A stretch of DNA of 6,440 bases, taken from an uncultured Oscillibacter sp. Lineage in GTDB: Bacteria; Bacillota; Clostridia; Oscillospirales; Oscillospiraceae. Below, piece by piece: positions 1-6,307 of the stretch (positions are counted from its first letter, which is position 1; each line of letters opens with the position of its first letter). The translations under genes and the position numbers were made by a program. The DNA is taken from contig CAOJHG010000131.1 of the NCBI GenBank assembly GCA_948435975.1, positions 1 to 6,440 on the forward strand. Reading direction: 5' to 3'. The notes under the pieces were generated by a model. The model saw only the letters and a list, made by a program, of their open reading frames with translations, was not told the DNA's origin and searched no databases.

Positions 1-579
1 AGCGGAATCTTATATGACAAGTATAGGACCACTGGCTTTGCGGCGTTCCTGGAGGCGCTGGGCCAATTGATCGCCGAGGGCAGCATGGATCCCGCGGACA
101 TCCAGCTGCGCATGATTGGGGCGATGACCATTGAGGGACGGGACGTATTGCGGAAATATGATTTGGGAGCGGCGCTGGAGGAGACGGGCTATCTTTCCCA
201 TCAGGAGGCTTTAAAGGAAAATTACCGTGCCAGCATGCTGCTCCTGCTGCTTGGGGATGAGGACGGCATCAAGTTTTCCTATACGGGAAAGTTCTTTGAC
301 TATTTGCGCAGCGGGCGGCCCATTTTGGCCTTTGCCCATGGGGACGGCGTGATCGCCCAAGCGCTCAGGGTGACCGGGCATGGCATGGCTTTTTCCAGCA
401 CGCAGCTTCCGGAGATCAAACGGTTTATTTTGCGGGAGTATCAAACGTGGCAGCGGGGCGGGAAACGGGAGCTGCTCCATTCCCCCCGGATAGAGGCCTT
501 TGAACGGAAAAACCTGACTGGAAAGCTGGCGGAAATTTTGGATAAGACTGGAGCTGGCGGTTACCGCCGGGGGAAGTAA
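1..579 (+). CDS. Glycosyltransferase, GT4-like, C-terminal part (5' end outside window)
   Basis: The reading frame is open from base 1 to the TAA at 577-579, giving 192 residues, so the true start lies upstream of the window. The visible part reads as the C-terminal nucleotide-sugar-binding half of a GT-B glycosyltransferase. Near the beginning is LYDKYRTTGFAAFLEAL, which corresponds to the strand and helix following the linker in GT4 enzymes. It is followed by a segment rich in DPADIQLRMIG. The strongest motif is YTGKFFDYLRSGRPILAF (about residues 92-109), the family's usual helix that contacts the donor nucleotide, where most relatives have a P-x-K-x-F/x-E-Y-L-A-S-G-R/K-P pattern. The family transfers a sugar from a nucleotide donor to a lipid-linked or growing glycan at the cytoplasmic face of the membrane. 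Donor and acceptor cannot be told. The stop is 3 nt before the next start, so it is probably co-transcribed with it. Family call is fairly secure; specificity is unknown. Confidence 0.85.
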   Translation, partial: SGILYDKYRTTGFAAFLEALGQLIAEGSMDPADIQLRMIGAMTIEGRDVLRKYDLGAALEETGYLSHQEALKENYRASMLLLLLGDEDGIKFSYTGKFFDYLRSGRPILAFAHGDGVIAQALRVTGHGMAFSSTQLPEIKRFILREYQTWQRGGKRELLHSPRIEAFERKNLTGKLAEILDKTGAGGYRRGK

Positions 580-582
580 GAC

Positions 583-1311
583 ATGGAGTTTACCTACGCG
601 TCCTATCGAGCGCTTCTGGCCCTCCTGCGGGAGCGCGGCTACTCGTTCCGGGATTACCATCATTACGGGGACGTTTCCCGCTGCGTAATCCTCCGCCATG
701 ACGTGGATTTCAGCCTGGAGCGGGCGGTCCGCCTGGCGGAGCTGGAGGCGGAGATGGGCGTGGGCGCCACCTATTTCGCCTTGCTCCGTACGGACTTTTA
801 CAACCCGGCTTCCCAGCGGGGCGCGGCGGCCCTCCGGCGGATCCAGTCCCTGGGGCATGAGATCGGCTTGCATTTCGACGAGAAGGCCTACGGGCCGGAG
901 CTCTCCCCGGAGGAGCTGGCCCAGGCGGTCCGGAAGGAGTGCGGGATGCTGTCCGCGCTTCTCGGGACCCCGGTCTCGGCTGTTTCCATGCACCGTCCCT
1001 CCAAAGCCGCCCTGGAGGCGGACTACCACATCCCCGGCGTTGTCAATTCTTACGGGAAGACCTTTTTCCGGGAGTTCAAATACCTCTCGGACAGCCGCCG
1101 GAGATGGCGGGAGCCCGTGCTGGATATTGTGAGGTCCGGCGCGTATGACCGCCTGCATATTTTAACGCATGCCTTCTGGTACCATGAGGCGGAGCGGAGC
1201 CTTGGGGAAACGGTGCGTGGTTTTACCTCTTCCGCAAACCGGGAGCGTTGGAAGCAGCTGGAGGAGAACTTCACGGACTTGGGTTCGATTTTGCGGGAGG
1301 AAGATTTGTGA
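583..1311 (+). CDS. Polysaccharide-deacetylase-like (CE4-fold) protein
   Basis: A 242-residue protein starting at ATG 583, three bases after the preceding stop, with a purine-rich GGGGGAAG at 569-576 as a modest ribosome site. It shows the layout of the NodB/CE4 polysaccharide-deacetylase superfamily. RHDVDF at 38-43 gives the catalytic-base and metal aspartates (D40, D42). LGHEIGLHFDE at 90-100 gives H92 and H97, in place of the classical HxxxH metal motif. SMHRPS at 135-140 matches the third motif region, and ILTHAFWYH at 193-201 supplies a late histidine (H196), as the family's last motif does. There is no signal peptide or membrane segment, so it probably acts in the cytoplasm on a lipid-linked sugar or nucleotide sugar rather than on exported polymer. 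It resembles the uncharacterised CE4-like proteins found in O-antigen and capsule loci (the WbmS type), whose substrates are not established. Function as an N-deacetylase is inferred. Confidence 0.75.
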   Translation: MEFTYASYRALLALLRERGYSFRDYHHYGDVSRCVILRHDVDFSLERAVRLAELEAEMGVGATYFALLRTDFYNPASQRGAAALRRIQSLGHEIGLHFDEKAYGPELSPEELAQAVRKECGMLSALLGTPVSAVSMHRPSKAALEADYHIPGVVNSYGKTFFREFKYLSDSRRRWREPVLDIVRSGAYDRLHILTHAFWYHEAERSLGETVRGFTSSANRERWKQLEENFTDLGSILREEDL

Positions 1312-2207
1312 TGCGGATTTTGGAGATACTGTCTTTTTTGCAGTCGGAGGGAATTCCCTTTTCCTTCTCCGGAAGGGAAACGGACGAGGTGGAGGGCTTT
1401 TCCTCTCTCGCCCGCTACCGGCCCGGGACGTTTACCTGGGTGAAAAAGCCGGAGAATATCCCGGCGGGCTTGGACAGTTCAGGGGTTAGGCTTGCGGTGG
1501 TTTCGGAAGCGGTGGAAGGTTCCTTTCAAAACGTCATCCGGACGCCGGAGTCCAAGCGCGCCTTTTTCCACACGGTTGAGCATTTTTATGGGGAGCGGGA
1601 GGCGCGGCCCGCCGTAGGGCAGTTCACCTATATCGGGCCAAAGGTCAAACTGGGAGAGGACGTCCGCATTGGGCACAACTGTACCCTGGACGGGGACATT
1701 ACCATTGGGGCCGGAACGGTGATTTGGAATAACGTGGTGATTATAAACCGGGTGGACATTGGGGAGAAGTGCGAAATTGCCTCCGGGACCACGATTGGGC
1801 ATGATGGGTTTGGCTACACGGAGGATGCCAGCCACAAAAAGACCATGGTGAAGCACTTTGGCGGCGTGGTCATTGGCAGGGAAGTGACGATCCTGGAAAG
1901 CTGCAACATCAGCAGAGGGGTCATTGACGACACCATCATTGGAAGCGGAGTCAAAATTGATGCGGGGACCCGCGTGGGACACAACTGTGTCATTGAAGAA
2001 AACGCCTCGTTTGTCTGCGGGAGCATGCTGTATGGTTCCTGCCACTTTGGAAAAAACGCACATTTTGCCAGTGCCACCATCCGGAATCAGCTGACGGTGG
2101 GGGAAAACAGCCTGGTCGGAGTCGGATCGGTCGTTTTAAAGGACGTGCCTCCGGGGGCGGTCGTGGCGGGCAACCCTGCCAGGCCTTTTATGGGAAAGAA
2201 GGAGTAG
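1311..2207 (+). CDS. LpxD-like acyltransferase (left-handed beta-helix)
   Basis: A 298-residue protein. ATG at 1311 shares its A with the previous TGA (1309-1311), and GGGAGG at 1295-1300 lies 10 nt upstream; the frame is open further 5' but has no better start. Residues 1-95 resemble the N-terminal uridine-binding domain of LpxD: a V-x-G-x-x-S/L pattern, then RPGTFTWVKKPEN, then LAVVSEA. Residues about 105-290 are hexapeptide repeats (IGPKVKLGEDVRIGHN, IGAGTVIWNNVVI, IGSGVKIDAGTRVGHN). GHDGFGY at 163-169 and RVGHN at 221-225 (H224) match LpxD landmarks, H224 being the candidate catalytic base. LpxD itself N-acylates UDP-3-O-acylglucosamine in lipid A synthesis. Here the neighbours are all glycan genes and no other lpx gene is present, so an acyl or acetyl transfer onto an amino-sugar nucleotide of the polysaccharide is more likely. 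Length is shorter than a typical LpxD (about 340). The exact substrate is unknown. Confidence 0.8.
   Translation: MRILEILSFLQSEGIPFSFSGRETDEVEGFSSLARYRPGTFTWVKKPENIPAGLDSSGVRLAVVSEAVEGSFQNVIRTPESKRAFFHTVEHFYGEREARPAVGQFTYIGPKVKLGEDVRIGHNCTLDGDITIGAGTVIWNNVVIINRVDIGEKCEIASGTTIGHDGFGYTEDASHKKTMVKHFGGVVIGREVTILESCNISRGVIDDTIIGSGVKIDAGTRVGHNCVIEENASFVCGSMLYGSCHFGKNAHFASATIRNQLTVGENSLVGVGSVVLKDVPPGAVVAGNPARPFMGKKE
2199..2204 (+). promoter_or_regulatory. Ribosome binding site that selects a CTG start
   Basis: AAGGAG lies inside the last codons of the LpxD-like gene and is 6 nt upstream of CTG at 2211. Translation from that CTG gives MQFIDLKAQYRAL, the conserved beginning of DegT-family sugar aminotransferases. 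There is no ATG, GTG or TTG in this frame between the previous stop (2205-2207, same frame) and TTG 2247. Starting at 2247 would remove that conserved N-terminus and has no ribosome site at a proper distance. Confidence 0.65.
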
Positions 2208-2210
2208 CTT

Positions 2211-3307
2211 CTGCAATTCATTGATTTAAAAGCCCAATACCGGGCCTTGAAAACCGAGATTGACGCCAACATCCAGGCCGTCCTGGATTCCGCCCAGTTC
2301 ATCGGCGGCCCCTATGTGGCGGAGCTGGAGAAGCGCCTTGCCGCGTTCGCTGGCCGGGGGTATTGCGTCACCTGCGCCAATGGAACGGACGCCCTCCAGG
2401 CTGCCTTTATGGCAGCTGGCGTAGGGAATGGCGACGTTGTGTTCTGCCCGGATATGACCTTCGTTGCCTCTGTGGAACCAGCGAAGATGCTGGGGGCCGT
2501 CCCGGTCTTCTGCGACATCCTGCCGGACACATACTGCCTCAGCCCGGAGAGCCTGGAGCGCCAGATTCAAGCCGTCCTGGCGGAGGGAACGCGGACGCCC
2601 AAGGCGGTGATTATGACGCCATTGCCCCCCTCTGCGAACGGTATGGCCTGATCTTGATTGAGGATGCCGCCCAGGGCTTCGGCGCGTCCTACCAGGGGCG
2701 GCGGGCCTGCTCCTTCGGGCAGATCGCGGCCACCTCCTTTTTCCCCGCGAAGCCCTTGGGCTGTTACGGCGACGGGGGCGCGGTCTTTGTGGATGACAGC
2801 GGGATGGAGGCGCTGGTCCGCTCCCTCTGCGTTCACGGCCAGGGCCCCGGCGGCAAATACGACAATGTGCGGGTTGGCATCAACTCCCGGCTGGACGCGA
2901 TACAAGCTGCGGTCCTTCTCCCGAAGCTGAAGGCCTTGGAGGATTACGAGCTGGATGCCCGGCAGGCTGTGGCGGAGCGGTACCGCGCCGCTTTTGCCGG
3001 AAAGCTCGTCACACCCGCCGTCACAGCGGGCGGCGTGTCTGCCTGGGCGCAGTACGCGCTGCTGGCGGAGAATGGGGAGCGGCGGGACCGGATTCTCGGG
3101 CATTTGCGTGAGCGGGGGATTCCCTGTATGGTTTACTATCCCAAACCCCAGCACGCGCTGCCTGTGTTCCAGGGCCTGCCGCGGTATGGGGAGACCTATC
3201 AAAATGCCATGGACTATTGCGCCCGGACCTTCTCCCTGCCCATGCACCCCTATCTGGGGGAGGCGGAGCAGAAGGAAGTCATCGCGGCGGTGTTGGAGGC
3301 TCTGTGA
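2211..3307 (+). pseudogene. wbpE: DegT/DnrJ/EryC1 sugar aminotransferase, WbpE/WlbC-like, broken by frame-changing deletion
   Basis: The family uses PLP and glutamate to aminate a 3-keto UDP-sugar; in this neighbourhood the expected reaction is UDP-3-keto-GlcNAcA to UDP-GlcNAc3NA. The first part runs in one frame from CTG 2211: FIDLKAQYRALKTEID at the N-terminus, NGTDAL (57-62, phosphate-binding loop), DMTFVAS and VFCDI, then TPKAVI. That frame then reads MTPLPPS and stops at TGA 2649-2651 (146 residues). The second part continues in another frame from about 2609 to TGA 3305-3307: DYDAIAPLCERYGLILIED, AAQGFGA (PLP-nitrogen aspartate just before), SFFPAKPLG (Schiff-base lysine at 2750-2752), then a normal C-terminal domain with NSRLDAIQAA. 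Between TPKAVI and DYDAIA, relatives carry roughly PV-x-L-[FY]-G-x-x-A, which is absent. This is therefore a deletion as well as a frameshift. Joined, the parts give about 365 residues, near the family length. Likely nonfunctional as written; an assembly error remains possible. Confidence 0.85.
2609..2612 (+). other. Inferred deletion junction with GATT microhomology
   Basis: The four bases GATT end the upstream frame (GTG ATT, Val-Ile of TPKAVI) and also begin the downstream frame (GAT T.., Asp-Tyr of DYDAIA). In intact homologues about nine residues (PV-x-L-[FY]-G-x-x-A) sit between these points. Recombination or slippage between two GATT copies, one at each place, would remove about 31 nt and change frame exactly as seen. 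The deleted length is an estimate from family knowledge (28 or 34 nt would also change frame the same way). Confidence 0.6.
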
Positions 3308-3888
3308 TGGATAAGGCGTATTTTGTACACGGGTCCAGCTATGTGGACGAGGGCTGTGAAATTGGGGAGGGAACCAAAATCTGGCACTTTTCCCATGTTA
3401 TGGCCGGAAGCCGGATTGGAAAAGGATGCACCATTGGCCAGAACGTGCTGATTGCGCCGGAGGTCCAATTGGGGGACGGGTGCAAGGTCCAGAACAATGT
3501 CTCCGTCTATACGGGCGTCATTTGCGGGGACGGCGTGTTCCTGGGCCCTTCCTGCGTGTTTACCAATGTGATCAATCCCCGGGCTTTTATGGAGCGGAAA
3601 CACGAGTTCCGGAAGACCGTAGTTCAGGAGGGCGCCAGCATCGGGGCCAACGCCACGATTGTGTGCGGCCACACGATTGGCCGTTACGCGCTGGTGGGAG
3701 CGGGGGCCGTGGTGACAAAGGACGTGCCGGACTATGCGGAGGTGCTCGGCGTCCCTGCGGAGATTCGCGGGTATGTGTGCCAGTGCGGGGAGCGGCTCAC
3801 GTTTTCCGGGGGACGGGCGGCCTGTCCGGCCTGTGGGAAGGCATACCGCATGGAGGAGCCGGGAAACCGCGTGAAGGAGGCCGTTTAA
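3307..3888 (+). CDS. wbpD: WbpD/WlbB-like UDP-2-acetamido-3-amino-glucuronate N-acetyltransferase with zinc-ribbon tail
   Basis: A 193-residue left-handed beta-helix acetyltransferase. ATG 3307 overlaps the aminotransferase TGA by one base; GGAGG at 3295-3299 is 7 nt upstream. In the WbpD/WlbB family the enzyme uses acetyl-CoA to acetylate the 3-amino group of UDP-GlcNAc3NA, giving UDP-GlcNAc3NAcA. Family landmarks are GTKIWHFSHV (22-31), repeated hexapeptides such as IGKGCTIGQNV and VQLGDGCKVQNNV, SVYTGV (66-71), PSCVFTNVINPR (81-92), and the closing coil GAGAVVTKDVPDYAEVLGVPA (131-151, written here only as a landmark ending in the acetyl-CoA loop). After the helix is a small cysteine module: C158-x-C160 and C173-x-x-C176, a likely zinc ribbon, which I recall in some bacterial and archaeal homologues but not in the compact P. 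aeruginosa enzyme. It sits directly between the aminotransferase and dehydrogenase of the same pathway, which supports the call. Confidence 0.9.
   Translation: MDKAYFVHGSSYVDEGCEIGEGTKIWHFSHVMAGSRIGKGCTIGQNVLIAPEVQLGDGCKVQNNVSVYTGVICGDGVFLGPSCVFTNVINPRAFMERKHEFRKTVVQEGASIGANATIVCGHTIGRYALVGAGAVVTKDVPDYAEVLGVPAEIRGYVCQCGERLTFSGGRAACPACGKAYRMEEPGNRVKEAV
3874..3880 (+). promoter_or_regulatory. Strong Shine-Dalgarno for the dehydrogenase gene
   Basis: AAGGAGG lies within the last codons of the acetyltransferase gene, 8 nt before ATG 3889. The acetyltransferase stop (TAA 3886-3888) abuts that ATG, so this site fixes the start and suggests coupled but independently strong initiation. Confidence 0.8.
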
Positions 3889-5208
3889 ATGGCGATCAAA
3901 GAGGACCTTATCGCAAAAATTCAGGACAGGACCCTGGTTATGGGCGTATGCGGTTTGGGCTACGTGGGCCTCCCGCTGGCGGTGGATAAGGCCAAACATG
4001 GGTTTCAGACCATCGGATTTGACGTCCAGCAGGAAAAAGTGGATATGGTGAACGCCGGGCACAACTATATCGGAGACGTGGTGGACGCGGATTTGGCGGA
4101 GCTGGTGAGAGCCGGGCGCCTGCGGGCCACTTCGGATTTCGGCTTTGTCCGGGGCGTGGACTTCATCGCGATCTGCGTTCCCACGCCGCTGGACAAGCAC
4201 CAGCAGCCGGATATCCGCTATGTGCGGGATTCCGTCATTGCCATCGCGGAAAACTTGCGCCGGGGAATGATCGTGGTCCTGGAATCCACCACCTATCCCG
4301 GCACGACGGAGGAGCTGGTCAAGCCCCTTTTGGAAGAGGGCTCCGGCTTGAAATGCGGCGAGGATTTTTACTTGGGATTCTCCCCGGAGCGGGTGGACCC
4401 GGGAAACCTGGTTTACAAAACCAGTAACACCCCCAAGGTGGTGGGCGCGGTGGGCGAGGATGCCGCGGAAGTCATCGCCATGGTCTACCGCGCGATTTTG
4501 GACGGCGAAATTCACACCGTCTCCTCTCCCGCCGTGGCGGAGATGGAGAAAATCCTGGAGAATACATACCGTAACGTCAACATTGGCCTGGTAAACGAGC
4601 TGGCGATGCTCTGCCACAAGATGGGAATCAACATCTGGGAAGTGATCGACGCGGCCAAGACGAAGCCCTATGGCTTCCAGGCGTTCTACCCCGGCCCCGG
4701 GCTGGGGGGGCACTGTATTCCGCTGGACCCCTACTATCTCAGCTGGAAGGCGCGGGAGTACGGTTTCCACACCTCCATGATCGAGAGCTCCATGATGATC
4801 AACGACCGGATGCCGGAATATACCGTGGAACGGGCGGGGAAACTGCTCAACCGCCTGAAAAAGCCGCTGAACGGGGCGCGGGTGCTGCTGCTGGGCGTGG
4901 CGTATAAGCAGGACATTGCCGACTATCGGGAGAGCCCCGCCCTCCGGGTAATGGAGGAGTTCCGCCGGAGCGGCGCGGAGACGGCGTATTACGATCCCTT
5001 CGTCCCTCGCTGCCGCTATCAAGGACAGTGGTATGCCAGCCTCCCGGAGCTTACGCCGGAAGCCGCCGGAGCCTTTGACTTGGCGGTGGTTACCACGGCG
5101 CACAGCGGAGTGGATTACGGGGCGGTTCTAAGGGCTGGCGTCCCCGTGTTTGACTGTAAGAATGTGATGAAGGATTTCCAGGACCGGACGAATATTGAGG
5201 TGCTGTGA
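3889..5208 (+). CDS. wbpA: UDP-N-acetyl-D-glucosamine 6-dehydrogenase (WbpA-like)
   Basis: A 439-residue member of the UDP-glucose/GDP-mannose dehydrogenase family, full length. It oxidises C6 of UDP-GlcNAc to the uronic acid with two NAD+, the first step towards UDP-ManNAc3NAcA. The Rossmann motif GLGYVGLPLA at 22-31 binds NAD. CVPTPLDKHQQPD and ESTTYPGTTEE follow as in the family. The middle domain has K221 and N225 in EKILENTYRN. The catalytic cysteine is C276 in GPGLGGHCIPLDPYYLSWK, and that wording, with the preceding FYP, fits WbpA rather than WecC or Ugd. The C-terminal domain includes GVAYKQDIADYRESP (about 336-350), with its UDP-sugar-binding lysine and arginine. It starts at ATG directly after the previous TAA and ends on a TGA directly followed by the GTG of the epimerase gene. 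A ManNAc dehydrogenase (WecC) role is the main alternative, made less likely by the neighbours. Confidence 0.93.
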   Translation: MAIKEDLIAKIQDRTLVMGVCGLGYVGLPLAVDKAKHGFQTIGFDVQQEKVDMVNAGHNYIGDVVDADLAELVRAGRLRATSDFGFVRGVDFIAICVPTPLDKHQQPDIRYVRDSVIAIAENLRRGMIVVLESTTYPGTTEELVKPLLEEGSGLKCGEDFYLGFSPERVDPGNLVYKTSNTPKVVGAVGEDAAEVIAMVYRAILDGEIHTVSSPAVAEMEKILENTYRNVNIGLVNELAMLCHKMGINIWEVIDAAKTKPYGFQAFYPGPGLGGHCIPLDPYYLSWKAREYGFHTSMIESSMMINDRMPEYTVERAGKLLNRLKKPLNGARVLLLGVAYKQDIADYRESPALRVMEEFRRSGAETAYYDPFVPRCRYQGQWYASLPELTPEAAGAFDLAVVTTAHSGVDYGAVLRAGVPVFDCKNVMKDFQDRTNIEVL

Positions 5209-6291
5209 GTGAAAAAGATTTGCACGGTAGTCGGGGCGAGGCCGCAGTTTATCAAGCTGGCGGTGGTTTCCCGCGTGCTGAGGAACCGCTTCCAGGAAGT
5301 GCTGGTCCACACCGGGCAGCATTATGACCCCGGTATGTCCGAGGTGTTTTTTGAGGAAATGGACATTCCAAAGCCGGATTACAACCTGGGCGTCTCCGGC
5401 GGAACGCATGGACAAATGACCGGGCAGATGCTCATGAAGATCGAGGAGGTCCTTCTGCGGGAGCGGCCGGATATGCTCCTGGTTTTTGGCGATACCAACT
5501 CCACCATGGCGGGAGCGCTGGCGGCGGTGAAACTTGGGATTCCCATCTGCCACGTGGAGGCGGGAAACCGCTTGGGGACCCTGGGGAATCCGGAGGAGGC
5601 CAACCGGGTTGTGACAGACCGTATTTCCGCCCTCCATTTAGTCTGCACGGCCTCCGGCGTTGCCTTTTTGGAGCGCGAGGGCTTTTCCGGTTCGATCCAT
5701 TTGGTGGGCGACCCCATGTATGACGCGTTTTGCTACTACCGCGCGCGTCTGGACGGCGGGGAGCTGGAGAACATCCGCGCCTTTGACGGGCGTCTCGTTG
5801 CGGTCCCGGAGCGGTTTTACTATTTGACCAGCCATCGGCAGGAAAATGCGGACCGGGATGAAAAGCTGGACCAGATCTTTCAAGCGGCAGAGGAGTTGGA
5901 TGCGCCGGTTGTGTACCCCGTCCATCCGCGCAATCATGAGCGGGCCGCGCGCCTGTGCCGGGCGAACGGGTACCGGAACATCATCCTGACGGCTCCGGTG
6001 GGGTACAAAACATCCATTTCCCTGGTGAACCGGGCGGAGAAGATCGTTACAGACTCCGGCGGGCTGCAGCGGGAAGCCTTTTTTGCCCAAAAGCCCTGCG
6101 TCACAATCTGCGATTATGTTTCCTGGCCCGAGACGATGGTGAACCGCTGTAACCAGCTGGCGAAGCCGGAGAAAGCGGATATCCTGGAAAAGCTGGGCGT
6201 TCCGGTGCGGTTTGACCCTGCGTACCAGCCCTTCGGGGATGGGCACGCCGCGGAAAAAATTGTGGAAGCGGTCCGCCAGTTTCTCGCATGA
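5209..6291 (+). CDS. wbpI: UDP-sugar 2-epimerase, non-hydrolysing (WbpI/WecB family)
   Basis: A 360-residue protein starting at GTG 5209, immediately after the dehydrogenase TGA, with GAGG at 5197-5200 as ribosome site. The start is fixed by the conserved KKICTVVGARPQFIKLAVV beginning. Family motifs appear in order: GARPQFIK (9-16), HTGQHYD (34-40), FGDTNSTMAG (93-102, D95), HVEAGNR (115-121), GDPMYDAF (167-174), TSHRQEN (207-213), YPVHPRN (236-242) and TDSGGLQREA (281-290). The fold is GT-B-like and the enzymes invert C2 of UDP-2-acetamido sugars by anti-elimination and re-addition of UDP. In this operon the expected reaction is UDP-GlcNAc3NAcA to UDP-ManNAc3NAcA (WbpI). UDP-GlcNAc to UDP-ManNAc (WecB) cannot be excluded from sequence alone. 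HVEAGNR and the later WPETM differ from the HVEAGLR and RPE forms of classical WecB, pointing to a non-WecB subgroup. Confidence 0.88.
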   Translation: MKKICTVVGARPQFIKLAVVSRVLRNRFQEVLVHTGQHYDPGMSEVFFEEMDIPKPDYNLGVSGGTHGQMTGQMLMKIEEVLLRERPDMLLVFGDTNSTMAGALAAVKLGIPICHVEAGNRLGTLGNPEEANRVVTDRISALHLVCTASGVAFLEREGFSGSIHLVGDPMYDAFCYYRARLDGGELENIRAFDGRLVAVPERFYYLTSHRQENADRDEKLDQIFQAAEELDAPVVYPVHPRNHERAARLCRANGYRNIILTAPVGYKTSISLVNRAEKIVTDSGGLQREAFFAQKPCVTICDYVSWPETMVNRCNQLAKPEKADILEKLGVPVRFDPAYQPFGDGHAAEKIVEAVRQFLA

Positions 6292-6292
6292 A

Positions 6293-6301
6293 AGAGGGGA
6301 G
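6293..6301 (+). promoter_or_regulatory. Ribosome binding site for the oxidoreductase gene
   Basis: AGAGGGGAG lies in the 16-nt gap after the epimerase stop, the widest gap in the window. It ends 6 nt before ATG 6308, a normal spacing, and sets that start. The gap is too short for a promoter or terminator. Confidence 0.7.
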
Positions 6302-6307
6302 TTCGAA

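Noticed and set aside
698..1132. 144-codon + strand frame rich in Arg, Ser, Trp and Pro
   Set aside because: Typical out-of-frame reading of a GC-rich gene; the overlapping frame has clear CE4 motifs.
211..1158. 315-codon open frame on the minus strand
   Set aside because: Antisense to the glycosyltransferase and deacetylase-like genes; no domain pattern and no ribosome site worth noting.
1248..1310. Longer 5' extension of the LpxD-like gene
   Set aside because: The extra 21 residues overlap the end of the previous gene and resemble no LpxD sequence, while ATG 1311 has a good ribosome site and the MRILEILSFL beginning.
2363..2608. Independent start of the second aminotransferase frame at 2363
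   Set aside because: Residues translated from 2363 to about 2608 in this frame are not family-like; conservation in this frame begins only at the junction, so it is a fragment and not a separate gene.
3250..5103. 617-codon open frame on the minus strand
   Set aside because: It lies wholly antisense to two well-conserved genes, has no recognisable motifs, and its openness follows from GC-rich codon bias on the + strand.
6292..6307. Possible terminator or promoter between the epimerase and oxidoreductase genes
   Set aside because: The gap is 16 nt, holds only a ribosome site, and shows no hairpin with a T tract.
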